Below are positions 26,322-34,950 of a stretch of 61,846 nt of DNA, piece after piece. A program made the translations under genes and the position numbers. The DNA comes from a bacterium. GTDB taxonomy: Bacteria; Actinomycetota; Acidimicrobiia; Spongiisociales; Spongiisociaceae. Below the pieces are notes generated by a model. The model saw only the letters and a program-made list of their open reading frames with translations. It did not search any database and was not told the DNA's origin. Where the stretch lies: the NCBI GenBank assembly GCA_028821235.1, contig JAPPGV010000035.1, forward strand, positions 1-61,846. The letters run 5' to 3'. The stretch's first letter is position 1. Every line of letters begins with the position of its first letter.

Positions 26322-27464
26322 ATGTCGATGAAGCGAGTCGTTGCGCTGCTTGGTGTGCTGGCCCTGACGCTCGTCGCTTGCACAGGCGACGAAGCAACTA
26401 CGACACCGGCGGAGACCGCCGCCACGTCCGCGGGAGAGGTGGCGACAACGGTCGCGGAGGTGACCGTGGCAACACCGCCCACCGGAGGCACCCTGGCCCG
26501 GGTTCAGAACCGCGGCGCCTTGCGTTGCGGGGTTGGCGACAGCGCGATCGGTTTCGCGGAGCCCCAAGAGGACGGCTCGTACAACGGCTTTGACGCCGAC
26601 TTCTGCCGTGCGGTAGCCGCCGCGATATTCGGCGACGCCGACGCCGTGGAGTTCGTCGGCACCACCTCCGCCGAGCGGTTCACCGTGCTGGCCGCCGGCG
26701 GGGTCGACGTGCTGTTCCGTACCACCACCTGGACCCAGAGCAGGGACACGGAACTGGGCGGCGACTTCGGCCCCACCACCTTTTACGACGGCCAGCGGAT
26801 CATGGGCAAGGCCGAACTCGGGTTCACCGATGCATCGACGGTGGCTGACGTGGACGGCGCCCGGGTCTGCGCCAACGCCGGTACGACAACCGAGAAGAAC
26901 ATCACCGAAGGCGCCCGGGTTGCCGGCGCCGAGATCGAGCTGGTGACCACCGAAGGAACTCCCGAGGCGATGGAACTGTTCCGCGGAGGTTCGTGCGACC
27001 TCATCACCTCTGACGGGTCACGGCTGTTCGGTGAGCGCTTCTCGGCCGTAGCGAACGGGGAGATCAGCGAGGGCGAATGGATCATCTTCCCGAGATCCCC
27101 GATCTCGAAGGAACCCCTCGGTCCCATGTACCGCCAGAACGACAGCCAGTGGGCGGACATCATCAACTGGACGGTGTACGCGCTGGTGATCGCCGACGAG
27201 AAGGGCATCACCTCCGCCAACATCGACGAGATGGTGGCCGACCCGCCCGATCCGGAGGCGGGCCGCCTGCTCGGCGTGGGCGAGGACGAGCTGCAGACCA
27301 AGATGGGTCTTCCGGCCGACGCCTTCGCGCAGGCCATCCGCGCGGTGGGCAACTACGACGAGATCCATGTGCGGAACCTGGGGCCTCTGGGCATCACCCG
27401 AGCCGGTTCGATCAATGCCCGGTGGACCGAGGGCGGCCTGATCTACGCACCGCCCGCCCGCTGA
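26322..27464 (+). CDS. Amino-acid ABC transporter binding lipoprotein (AapJ-like)
   Basis: A 380-residue solute-binding lipoprotein. Signal peptide MSMKRVVALLGVLALTLVAC with lipobox LVAC, then a Thr/Ala linker. The mature part begins GTLARVQNRGALRCGVGDS and continues NGFDADFCRAVAAAIFGD, as in general L-amino-acid binding proteins (AapJ/BztA). ATG 26322 follows GAAGGAG 11 nt upstream. No permease or ATPase follows, so it relies on components encoded elsewhere. It is divergent from the thioredoxin-UGSC-ackA unit, with starts 160 bp apart. Confidence 0.87.
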   Translation: MSMKRVVALLGVLALTLVACTGDEATTTPAETAATSAGEVATTVAEVTVATPPTGGTLARVQNRGALRCGVGDSAIGFAEPQEDGSYNGFDADFCRAVAAAIFGDADAVEFVGTTSAERFTVLAAGGVDVLFRTTTWTQSRDTELGGDFGPTTFYDGQRIMGKAELGFTDASTVADVDGARVCANAGTTTEKNITEGARVAGAEIELVTTEGTPEAMELFRGGSCDLITSDGSRLFGERFSAVANGEISEGEWIIFPRSPISKEPLGPMYRQNDSQWADIINWTVYALVIADEKGITSANIDEMVADPPDPEAGRLLGVGEDELQTKMGLPADAFAQAIRAVGNYDEIHVRNLGPLGITRAGSINARWTEGGLIYAPPAR

Positions 27465-27699
27465 CCGGGAGACCTCGACACCCCTGACGGATAGACCGTC
27501 CGGCACACGACCAAGGCTCCTGATCCCGCCGGCCGCGTTCAACGGGCCGGAGGGCTTGCGTCGGTCTGCGCGGCGAGCACTTGAACTCTCCTGAGCAGGC
27601 CGCAGGATCTGACAGGAGCTCCCTGCCCATTGACACGGATATGCCACACGGCTACGGTCATCCCGACCAATGACAACCCGCCTGGGAAGGTCATTATTA

Positions 27700-27960
27700 A
27701 TGGGTAATACCGAAGCACGGCTTATAAATCTCGTCAACAGCAACATCGAGGTAGACGGCCAAGCCCTTGACATTCCGAGTGACCCGAAAGTCAGCCTTGT
27801 GAACGCCGGCGTATCGTCGATGGACATCATTGCTCTGGCCAAGCTTGTCTCCCGGGAGTTCAACGTCGAGTTCACCGTTGAGGAGTGTGTCTCGCTCAGG
27901 ACGCTGAAAGAGGTCGTTGACTTCCTCGACAGCAAGGCGGCCTCGGCCACAAGTTCGTAG
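27700..27960 (+). CDS. Acyl/peptidyl carrier protein (stand-alone)
   Basis: An 86-residue four-helix carrier protein. The phosphopantetheine Ser lies in LVNAGVSSMDIIALAKLV, with SSM replacing the usual DSL. It continues EFNVEFTVEECVSLRTLKEVVDFLDS. ATG 27700 follows GGGAAGG at 9 nt; an upstream ATG (27670) lacks a site. The surrounding DNA is more AT-rich than its neighbours (TTATTAATGGG). No synthase or ligase is adjacent, so this is probably not the housekeeping AcpP. The missing Asp before the Ser suggests a specialised or degenerate carrier. Confidence 0.82.
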   Translation: MGNTEARLINLVNSNIEVDGQALDIPSDPKVSLVNAGVSSMDIIALAKLVSREFNVEFTVEECVSLRTLKEVVDFLDSKAASATSS

Positions 27961-28060
27961 TCCTCGCTCTTGTCGGGCCAGGACGCCCCTGAAGACGCCT
28001 GGGTCGCAGCCCTAGGGGTGATCTGTAGCCTCTGGACGAGGGTTGACCGGGGAGTAAACG

Positions 28061-28870
28061 ATCAAGCGGCCCGACAACGAGCTCTATACCCACGGGTACC
28101 ACGAGGCCATCGTCAGCACCTTTGCGCAGCGCACGGCCGAGGAGTGCGCCGCATTCCTGCTGCCCCACCTGCGTGCCGGGACAGTGGTGCTCGACATGGG
28201 TTCGGGGCCGGGGACGATAACCGCCGGGCTGGCTCGACGGGCAGGGCGCGTGATCGGCTTGGACGCCTCCGAGGAGATGGTGGAGGCGGGTCGCAGCCTG
28301 GTGACGGACCAAGGGATCGACAACGCCACCTTCCGGCTCGGTTCGGCCTATGACCTTCCCTGGGGGGACGGCTACTTCGACGTGGTCTACTCCCACCAGC
28401 TGCTCCAGCATCTGGCCGAACCCGTCCGGGCCCTGCGAGAGGCCCGGAGGGTCCTCAAGCCCGGAGGCCTGCTTGCGGTACGCGAGGCCGACTACGGGAC
28501 GATGGTCCACTCCCCCATAGATCCGACTCTCACACGGTGGCGCGAGCTGTATCACCAGGTGACCTCGGCCAACGGGGGCGAGGCCGACGCCGGGCGCTTC
28601 CTGCTGTCCTGGGTCATGAGGGCGGGGTTCGCCGATCCTGTCGTCACGACGCGGACCACGACCTACGCCACGCCTGACGAGCGCATCGCCTGGGGCGGTC
28701 TCTGGGAGGTGCGGATCGTCGAGAGCGACTTCGCCGAACACGCAACCAGGAACGGGTTGGCGACCCGCTCCGAACTGGTCGAGATATCCGCCGCCTTCCG
28801 GCGCTGGACCGGCCGACCGGACGCCTTCTGGGCCTTCCTCCACGCGGAAGTGCTGGCGGTCAACCCGTGA
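28061..28870 (+). CDS. Class I SAM-dependent methyltransferase, apparent ATC start
   Basis: A 269-residue Rossmann methyltransferase of the ubiE-like type: LYTHGYHEAIV near the start, motif I VVLDMGSGPGTI (about 42-53), VIGLDASEEMVEAG, DLPWGDGYFDVVYSHQLLQHL and EARRVLKPGGLLAVRE. Family members begin near the THGHH segment, which here lies upstream of any ATG, GTG or TTG. The only well-placed signal is GGGGAG, six bases before ATC at 28061, right after an in-frame TAA (28055). The first standard start in frame is GTG 28184, which would delete a conserved 41-residue N-terminus. The substrate is unknown. Confidence 0.8.
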   Translation: MKRPDNELYTHGYHEAIVSTFAQRTAEECAAFLLPHLRAGTVVLDMGSGPGTITAGLARRAGRVIGLDASEEMVEAGRSLVTDQGIDNATFRLGSAYDLPWGDGYFDVVYSHQLLQHLAEPVRALREARRVLKPGGLLAVREADYGTMVHSPIDPTLTRWRELYHQVTSANGGEADAGRFLLSWVMRAGFADPVVTTRTTTYATPDERIAWGGLWEVRIVESDFAEHATRNGLATRSELVEISAAFRRWTGRPDAFWAFLHAEVLAVNP

Positions 28871-28902
28871 TCATCCTCGAGTAGGGCGGGATCGGGACTC
28901 TC

Positions 28903-29265
28903 CTACCCCGTATCGCCGCGGAGTTCTCGCTCGAGGTGGTCAAGGAACCCGGCCGGATCCTTGCGCAGGGAGGCGATCAACTTCCTGTCCGCGGCCACGC
29001 GCCAGGTTCCCTCATCCCCCACCAGCACGGCCGGTAGGGACCCGGCCGCGGCTAGCTGTAACTCCGTGGCCATGTCCCGGTGGATCAACTCGATCGGCAC
29101 GGCGCTCGCCCGGCAGGCTTCGCGCCATGATCGCTTGCCGAAGGCGTTCCAACCGTGGGTCAGTTCGCACAATCCGCAGTCGCTCCTGCCCAGGACCTTG
29201 TCCACGGAGTAACGCAGCTCACCCGACATCCCGCCGTCCGCGTTGTAGATTCCGACGACCCTCAC
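28903..29265 (-). CDS. Uncharacterised protein with CxxC motif
   Basis: A 120-residue protein that I recognise only as a conserved-looking hypothetical. It starts VRVVGIYNADGGMSGELRY, contains GRSDCGLCELTHG (CxxC about residues 28-31) and later PAVLVGDEGTWRVAADRKLIASL, which ends like a thioredoxin-fold edge. GTG 29265 follows AGAGGTG at 5 nt; the frame is open 26 codons further but without a site. It is convergent with the methyltransferase. A redox or metal-binding role is possible from the Cys pair. Confidence 0.68.
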   Translation of the reverse strand: MRVVGIYNADGGMSGELRYSVDKVLGRSDCGLCELTHGWNAFGKRSWREACRASAVPIELIHRDMATELQLAAAGSLPAVLVGDEGTWRVAADRKLIASLRKDPAGFLDHLERELRGDTG

Positions 29266-29479
29266 TTGGCACCTCTTGAAGACGCAAGTCTTGAACCTGC
29301 CCTGTCCTCGAAACGATAGGCGCCGCCATGGCCATGAGTTCAACGCCTGGCCAATCCGCTCGACAACTTCGAGGCGCGACCGGGCCTCCCGGCATAGAAT
29401 CGCGACATGGCCGGCAGGGGATCCGCGTCGCTTTGCTGACCGTCAGCGTCCGTGAGTCAGCAACGTGAAGGAGGAGAGG

Positions 29480-30310
29480 ATGGACCCGAAATGGCCCGGT
29501 GGCAAGGCTGTGGCCGCCTTCTTCTCGTTCGACCTCGACGGCGAGTCGTGGCTGCTCTCCGTTGACCGGCGCAACGCCGACCTCCCGATCACCATGTCAC
29601 AGGCCGCGTACGGCCCCAAGGTCGGCGTCTACCGCATCCTCGACGTCCTGGCCGAACTCGAAGTCCCGTCCACCTTCTTCGTACCCACGTGGGTGGCCGA
29701 GCGCTATCCGGGTGCGGTTGAAGCGATCCTCTCAGGTGGACACGAACTCGGCTTGCACGGCCACATGCACGAGCGTCCGGACCTCCTGTCCGAGGAGGAG
29801 GAGATCGAGGTAGTGGAACTCAGCATCCGGATCCTCACGGAGATGTCGGGCCGAGCGCCCATCGGCCACCGCGCGCCGGTGGCCGAGATCAGCCCGGCAA
29901 CCAACCGCATCCTCGCCGAGAGGGGCGTCGAGTACACGTCGAACTACATGGACTCGGTCATTCCGTACTTCCACGACATCGACGGCCTCTCGCTTCTCGA
30001 ACTTCCGATGCACTGGGCAGCCGACGACTGGGGATTCGCGATGGTCTCACCCAATGCCTACCCCGCACCGCACGTCAATCCGGTCACGACCAATGACCAC
30101 GTCGTTTCCGTGTGGTCGTGCGAACTCGAAGGGATCCGGGAGGTAGGTGGGCTGTTCACCCTCGTCAACCACCCCCAGGTCACAGGCCGTCCATACCGGA
30201 TCGACACGTTGCGGCGGACCATCACGCTCGCCCACGAGATGGACGCATGGATCGCAAACGGGGAGGAGATCAACGCTCATTGGAGGTCACTGCCAGCACC
30301 GGGGCAATAG
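29480..30310 (+). CDS. Polysaccharide deacetylase-family hydrolase (PuuE/NodB fold)
   Basis: A 276-residue metal-dependent deacetylase-fold enzyme. Visible: FFSFDLDGES (about 13-22, catalytic and metal Asp), VPSTFFVPTWVAERYP, GHELGLHGHMHERPD (metal His pair) and PIGHRAPVAEIS. No signal peptide is visible, so it is probably cytoplasmic, closer to PuuE-like amidases than to secreted cell-wall deacetylases. ATG 29480 follows AGGAGGAGAGG. It is a single gene; the natural substrate is unknown. Confidence 0.85.
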   Translation: MDPKWPGGKAVAAFFSFDLDGESWLLSVDRRNADLPITMSQAAYGPKVGVYRILDVLAELEVPSTFFVPTWVAERYPGAVEAILSGGHELGLHGHMHERPDLLSEEEEIEVVELSIRILTEMSGRAPIGHRAPVAEISPATNRILAERGVEYTSNYMDSVIPYFHDIDGLSLLELPMHWAADDWGFAMVSPNAYPAPHVNPVTTNDHVVSVWSCELEGIREVGGLFTLVNHPQVTGRPYRIDTLRRTITLAHEMDAWIANGEEINAHWRSLPAPGQ

Positions 30311-30427
30311 CAACCGCCTTCCCCTTCCGATCTCTTGTGAGTCGACGCTGCCCCGCGCCGGCGACCGGCTCCAGCAGGAACGTGGAGAGCCTTACGGATG
30401 CGAGTCCGGCCGCGCCGCCGGGTCTTG

Positions 30428-32194
30428 TCAGAACGCCCAGAGGCGGGGGATGAAGATGACGGACAGGATCCAGAAGAGAATGTTGAGCGGCATCCCGGCG
30501 CGCAGGAAGTCGGTGTACTTGTACCCCCCTGGGTTGTAGATCATGGTGTTGGTCTGGTAGCCGACCGGCGTGGAGAACCCGGTGGAGGCGGCAAACGTGA
30601 TGGCCATCAGCAACGGCTGGGGATCCACTCCGATCTGCTCCGCGGTGGAGATGGCGATCGGAGCAAGTAGCACCGCCGCCGCGGCGTTGCTCATCGTCTC
30701 GGTCATGAGGGCAGCCAGCAGGTAGATGGCCGCAAGGACGGCCACCGGTCCCATGTCACCCACCAATCCGACTGCGAACTCGGCCATGACGCCGGCGACT
30801 CCGCTGGTGTTCATGGCGATTCCCAAGGGGAGCACCCCGGCCAGAAGGAAGATGACCTGCCAGTTGATGGCGTGGTAGACCTCCTCCGGGCGGAGAATGC
30901 GGGTCATCACCAGGGCGACGCAGCCGAGCAGGGCGGCGGCCAGGATCGGCAGGACATCGAAGGCGGCCAGACCCACGACCGCCACCAGTATCCCGATGGC
31001 CAGCGGGGCCTTACGACGCAGGACCGAGCCGGGTACTTCGTTGAGGACGATGAAGTCGCTGCTGTCGCGCATGTCCCGGATCGCCGCTTCCTGCGCCTGT
31101 ACCAGCAAGGAGTCGCCCACGTCGAGCTTGATCGATCTGAGCTTGTCGTTGATGGTCTCGCCCTTGCGCTGCATCGCCAGCACCAGCGCCCGGTAGCGGC
31201 TCCGGAAGTCCAAGTCCTTGAGTGTGCGCCCTATCAGCTCCGAATCAGGCGCCACCAGGACTTGGACGAGGCGCAGGTCCTCGGTCTGGAGGGTCTCGTC
31301 GCGCAACGTGAAGTCAGCGTCTATCCGCAGCCCCATCGTGCCGCGGAGGCGGATCAGGTCCGGCAGGGAACAGTGCACGAGCAGCACGTCCTCGGGCTGG
31401 ATGACCCGGCGAAGGGGAGCCCATCCTTCCTCGCCCGCATCGAGGACCCGCAAGACCGTTATGTCGTGGTCCTCGCCCAGCTTGCTGTCGAGCACCGAGC
31501 GGCCCACCAGCGGGGAATTGTGCCGGACCCTCAACTCTGTCACGTACTCGCCCAGGTGATACGCGTCCGCCAGCTCCTTCACCTGGCGGTCGGGCAACAG
31601 CCACCGTCCGAAGATCAGGAAGTAGGCAACTCCCGCCACGAAGAGGATGAGCCCCATCCGGGTGAACTCGAACATCCTGAACGACCCGTATCCGGCCTGC
31701 TCGGAGATCGAGCTGACCAGGAGATTGGTGGAGGTGCCGATCAGGGTGCACACCCCGCCGAACTGGGAGGCGTAGGAGAGGGGTATCAGGAGCTTGGACG
31801 CCGACAGCCGCCGGCGGTTGGCGAGGAGGGTCACCAGGGGTATGAACACCGCCACCGCAGCCGTGTTGTTCACGAAGGCCGACATGATGGTGATCGTCAC
31901 CATGATGACCACCAGAGCCGTGTAGTGGTTCCGGCTGAACCGCACCATCAGCCGTCCCACCGCTGCGGTTGCGCCCGTCTTCTGCACCCCGGCGCCCAGG
32001 ACGAACATGCAGGCCACGGTCAGGGTCGCCGGGTTGCTGAAGCCGGAGAAGCCCTCCTGGAGCGTCACCAGACCGAGCACCAGCAGCACTCCCAGGCCCA
32101 GCATGGCCACGATGTCCAGGGGGTACTTCTCGGAGATGAACAGCGCCACGATCCCGACGAGAATCACCACCACCAAGATGCCCTCGACGGTCAT
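30428..32194 (-). CDS. SLC13-family transporter with two RCK_C domains
   Basis: A 588-residue membrane carrier of the divalent anion:sodium symporter type (dicarboxylate, sulfate or similar). N-terminal membrane segments end in SAFVNNTAAVAVFIPLV, a typical SLC13 substrate motif, and GTSTNLL follows. Residues about 210-370 hold two cytosolic RCK_C (TrkA-C) domains, then a second membrane half with VIFLLAGVLPLGIAMN and NAAAAVLLAPIAIS. Its ATG overlaps the stop of the PIN toxin gene (ATGA), so it may be co-transcribed with vapBC45. Confidence 0.88.
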   Translation of the reverse strand: MTVEGILVVVILVGIVALFISEKYPLDIVAMLGLGVLLVLGLVTLQEGFSGFSNPATLTVACMFVLGAGVQKTGATAAVGRLMVRFSRNHYTALVVIMVTITIMSAFVNNTAAVAVFIPLVTLLANRRRLSASKLLIPLSYASQFGGVCTLIGTSTNLLVSSISEQAGYGSFRMFEFTRMGLILFVAGVAYFLIFGRWLLPDRQVKELADAYHLGEYVTELRVRHNSPLVGRSVLDSKLGEDHDITVLRVLDAGEEGWAPLRRVIQPEDVLLVHCSLPDLIRLRGTMGLRIDADFTLRDETLQTEDLRLVQVLVAPDSELIGRTLKDLDFRSRYRALVLAMQRKGETINDKLRSIKLDVGDSLLVQAQEAAIRDMRDSSDFIVLNEVPGSVLRRKAPLAIGILVAVVGLAAFDVLPILAAALLGCVALVMTRILRPEEVYHAINWQVIFLLAGVLPLGIAMNTSGVAGVMAEFAVGLVGDMGPVAVLAAIYLLAALMTETMSNAAAAVLLAPIAISTAEQIGVDPQPLLMAITFAASTGFSTPVGYQTNTMIYNPGGYKYTDFLRAGMPLNILFWILSVIFIPRLWAF

Positions 32195-32634
32195 GTCAGC
32201 CCATCACTGAAAACGGTGGGAGGATGTGGAATCGGCATCTTTCTGATCTGGGTCTTGTGCACGGCATAGAGAAACGGACCTGGATGGTCGCACGCCTTAA
32301 CGATACGAGGAAGGTTCCGAAGAAAGCGACGCACCATCTCCTCAGCAGCAACGTTCTGGTTGGCAAGGTAGAAACACCGTACTTGGTTGCCTATGATCGC
32401 TTCACGTTGGTCTCGGAGCCGGCCGATGCGCTTGTCCTTGGTGAAGACAATCCAACCGTTCGAGCCGGCGAGCTCGAGCCACTCGGCATCACGAATCTTC
32501 TGATCTCTCGGCCTGCCATAGTGCTCGCTTAGCGTCACCAGGCGCAAACCGAACTTACGGAGGAGTCGCGGCACCTTTATGGGGCCGAGGCTTCGATCGA
32601 GAAAGAGCTTAGGCAGCCCTTCGGGATGCGACAC
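32191..32634 (-). CDS. PIN-like ribonuclease toxin (VapC45-type)
   Basis: A 147-residue PIN-like protein: KLFLDRSLGPIKVPRLLRKFG (acidic residue after beta-1), DAEWLELAGSNGWIVFTKDKRI and a C-terminal VRRFLRNLPRIVKAC. This matches the PIN-like family of VapC45 toxins. GTG 32634 overlaps the upstream antitoxin gene by 26 nt. The active acidic residues appear present (Asp in FLDRS, Asp in IRDAEW, Asp in TKDKR). Confidence 0.75.
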   Translation of the reverse strand: MSHPEGLPKLFLDRSLGPIKVPRLLRKFGLRLVTLSEHYGRPRDQKIRDAEWLELAGSNGWIVFTKDKRIGRLRDQREAIIGNQVRCFYLANQNVAAEEMVRRFLRNLPRIVKACDHPGPFLYAVHKTQIRKMPIPHPPTVFSDGLT

Positions 32635-33328
32635 GTACAGCGTCCTCTATCTGATCCGTAGGAATACCGAACTCTTCCCTGAGTTCCGCGACTGACTCGC
32701 CGGCAAGGAACCGGCCAACCAGATCCTCGACCCGGTATCCGCCCGTTACGAAGATGGGTGCCCCAGATGATCGGGTGGGGTCCACCACGACCTGCGCGTG
32801 GCGATACGCGGGTACTCGAAAAAGTTCCACATAGCCGTCCTCGGAATACTGGAAGCCTTGTAGATACTCCTCGATCGCTTCTGTGAAGACACACTGACGG
32901 TTGCGGATGACCACCAACCGTCGCGCGGCGCGACCTGCCTCTTCATCAGGATGGCGCTCCGAGAAGTCGTACAACAACTCGGCCCCATCCGTATACAGCC
33001 TCTTGTGCGCAAGGGCGTGGCGCAGGCCCAGCCCTTCCTGTAGCTTCTTCAAGGCGGGCCTGATTCGTTGCATGGGTACACCGCTCCCTCGGACAGCAGC
33101 CAGCACCGTTGCCTCGGTCAGCCCGACGAACGGGATCAGTGGCTGGTTCCGCCGCGGCTCACCCACGCTGGTGATTATCGGACTGCCCCGCACTTCGGGA
33201 CGGCCTGGGGGTCGCCTCACGTAGCCTCGCGCCCATGTGGTCAGCGTGGTAGGAGGAACCTTCACGATGTCGGCCGCCTCGGTAATGGTGTAAAGCGGGT
33301 CGACGAACCTGGCGTAATCGATGGTCAT
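32609..33328 (-). CDS. DUF433 antitoxin (VapB45-type) with MerR-like N-terminus
   Basis: A 239-residue protein. The N-terminus YTITEAADIVKVPPTTLTTWARGY is a MerR-like helix-turn-helix. The C-terminus (about 170-235) is a DUF433 domain: GAPIFVTGGYRVEDLVGRFLAGESVAELREEFGIPTDQIEDAVR. This architecture is that of VapB45 antitoxins, which pair with a PIN-like VapC45 as here. The two genes overlap. It is likely autoregulated. Confidence 0.78.
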   Translation of the reverse strand: MTIDYARFVDPLYTITEAADIVKVPPTTLTTWARGYVRRPPGRPEVRGSPIITSVGEPRRNQPLIPFVGLTEATVLAAVRGSGVPMQRIRPALKKLQEGLGLRHALAHKRLYTDGAELLYDFSERHPDEEAGRAARRLVVIRNRQCVFTEAIEEYLQGFQYSEDGYVELFRVPAYRHAQVVVDPTRSSGAPIFVTGGYRVEDLVGRFLAGESVAELREEFGIPTDQIEDAVRVASRRAA

Positions 33329-33409
33329 GGTCGGCTCCTCCTGCCTTATCCCTCATTCAAGCACTGAAGGAGCAACTATCACGGCACCGGCGCCCCGGAT
33401 GCGCGCGCA

Positions 33410-33435
33410 TCAGATGCCGGTGGTCACAACCTTGG
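33410..33435 (-). repeat. Left att-like repeat: copy of nuoN 3' end
   Basis: A 26-bp sequence matching 48697-48722 at 24 of 26 positions. On the minus strand it encodes KVVTTGI-stop, identical to the NuoN C-terminus, with the two differences being synonymous. Weaker similarity continues about 10 bp further. It has the form of a remnant left when an element integrates at the 3' end of a gene. Confidence 0.8.
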
Positions 33436-33464
33436 GCCTATGTCGGCACCCTCGGGAGTGGGGA

Positions 33465-33504
33465 ACGTGCATCATCCTTTATGCGGCACGTGCATCGTCC
33501 TTTA
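33465..33504. repeat. Two 17-bp direct repeats upstream of brxE
   Basis: ACGTGCATCATCCTTTA (33465-33481) and ACGTGCATCGTCCTTTA (33488-33504) differ at one position and are 23 bp apart centre to centre, about two helical turns. This suggests an operator for a dimeric regulator controlling the BREX genes. No regulator gene is present in the island. Confidence 0.55.
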
Positions 33505-33665
33505 TCATGCCTAGGGGACCTGGGTTGTGCCGAACTCGGGGCAATGAGTCAACCGCTTCGATAGGGAGTCGATGGCGGCAATCTGCAATAATCTGATGTG
33601 CTGCTGAGGGGTTTGGGATAACCGGGAGATCTACCGCCAACGGCGTCGGTCGTACAGTTCGGCTC

Positions 33666-34175
33666 GTGCTCGGTGTGGCGCGCCTTGGCGAGGCTGATAT
33701 GAGAGGCTGGTGGAACTGCCACGGCCTTGACGAGGTGGGCTCCTTCGTTTTGGAGCGCATGCTGCCTCGTACCTGGCGGTCGGCTGCGCTGGAACTCGAC
33801 GTCCTGTCTGCTCGCCGGAGGCACGAGGACGCTCTTGCAGAGCGCAAGTCGGCGTTGCACCTCTTTTCCGATGAGCTACCTTTCCGCCGGTGGGCGACGG
33901 CCTGGCTTTCGGAACAGAAAACCGCCGACGGCGTGGACGAGCTTCTGGTTGAACTGGGCGAATGGAATGCCGACACGGCCATGAGCCGAATCCGCGACTG
34001 GACTGATGAGCCTGCGCATGGGGAGGTTCTGGCCGGCGGTCTGCGGCTGGGGAGAGTGAGGATGCCCAACCACCATGACATGGAGGCTCTCGAAAGCATC
34101 GCCCGCCGCCTCGGAGCCGCCTATCTCGATCTCGACGAGTCGTTCCGAGCGCCCTATCTCGACTTGGCGGCTTGA
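33666..34175 (+). CDS. brxE: BREX protein BrxE
   Basis: A 169-residue protein resembling BrxE, the small first gene of BREX types 5 and 6. Visible: ARLGEADMRGWWNCHGLDEVGSFVLERMLPRT (about 5-36) and a following AALELDVLSARRRHE segment. Its function is unknown. GTG 33666 is the only standard start near the conserved region but has no good Shine-Dalgarno, so the true start is uncertain. It ends 4 bp before brxA. Confidence 0.72.
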   Translation: MLGVARLGEADMRGWWNCHGLDEVGSFVLERMLPRTWRSAALELDVLSARRRHEDALAERKSALHLFSDELPFRRWATAWLSEQKTADGVDELLVELGEWNADTAMSRIRDWTDEPAHGEVLAGGLRLGRVRMPNHHDMEALESIARRLGAAYLDLDESFRAPYLDLAA

Positions 34176-34179
34176 CGGG

Positions 34180-34950
34180 ATGGGCAAGGAATACACCTCG
34201 CGCCTGCTGAAGGGGGGCGCAGTTCTGGAAGACACCCTACGAGTGGTCGAGTTGTGGGTTCCTGGGTTATCGCCCGATGAGAACCTTCACCGAATCTCGT
34301 CTGAGAACCTGTTGGGCAAGCCTTCGAGAGCCAGGATCGACGACCTTCTCTACTGGGTGATTCAGAGGCGCTATGTAGAACCAGGCTCACACCTCCTCCC
34401 GGCGCTGAAAGGCCTGGTCCCGGATAGGCGGGCCTTCACGGAGGCCTGCTACTACGAAACGTCGCGGGACGATGACCTGTTGGCTGCGTTCGCGGAGGGA
34501 CCGATTTGGGAACGGTGGAGACAAGGTCGACTGTCGGTCGAGATTCACGACGCGCTTGGCTGGCTCGGCGAACTGGCAAAGTCCGGCAAGGTACCCGAGT
34601 GGAGCGAAAGCGTCCGATCGCGGTCCGCCCAAGGGTTGCTCTCAACCCTGAGAGACTTCGGGATTCTGACGGGCGCAACCGGCGGCAGGCGGAAGGAGAT
34701 CGCACCCCCCGCGATGACACCACGCGGTTTCGCCTATGTCCTCTGGCGGGAACACGAGCAGGGTGCCTCGTCGCACGCGCTGGCGACCAGCCGAGTCTGG
34801 CGCCGTTGGCTGCTCAACGAGGAGATGGTGGAGGATCTCTTCGTTCGCGCCGCCCTCCTCGGCGTCCTGCGGTTTTCACGAGCGGGGTCCTCAGTGCGCG
34901 TCGACTGGCTGGTTGAGCGGCTGGAGGAGGTCACTGGTGCCGCTGCGTGA
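34180..34950 (+). CDS. brxA: BREX protein BrxA (DUF1819)
   Basis: A 256-residue BrxA: GKEYTSRLLKGGAVLEDTLRVVELW at the start, then DDLLYWVIQRRYVEPG and ACYYETSRDDDLLAAFAEGPIWERWRQG typical of DUF1819. BrxA is a NusB-like, DNA-binding accessory protein of BREX. ATG 34180 sits at the family N-terminus; the frame is open upstream into brxE. Its end overlaps brxB by 14 nt. Confidence 0.87.
   Translation: MGKEYTSRLLKGGAVLEDTLRVVELWVPGLSPDENLHRISSENLLGKPSRARIDDLLYWVIQRRYVEPGSHLLPALKGLVPDRRAFTEACYYETSRDDDLLAAFAEGPIWERWRQGRLSVEIHDALGWLGELAKSGKVPEWSESVRSRSAQGLLSTLRDFGILTGATGGRRKEIAPPAMTPRGFAYVLWREHEQGASSHALATSRVWRRWLLNEEMVEDLFVRAALLGVLRFSRAGSSVRVDWLVERLEEVTGAAA

Larger units (their letters stand above)
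33329..33664. other. Gene-free left border of the BREX island
   Basis: This stretch has no supportable gene. It holds the left copy of the nuoN-end direct repeat (33410-33435), two 17-bp direct repeats (33465-33504) and presumably the BREX promoter. I found no integrase or recombinase fragment in it. Confidence 0.6.

Noticed and set aside
28184-28870. GTG 28184 as the methyltransferase start
   Set aside because: It removes the conserved N-terminal helix and has no Shine-Dalgarno, whereas ATC 28061 has one at ideal spacing.
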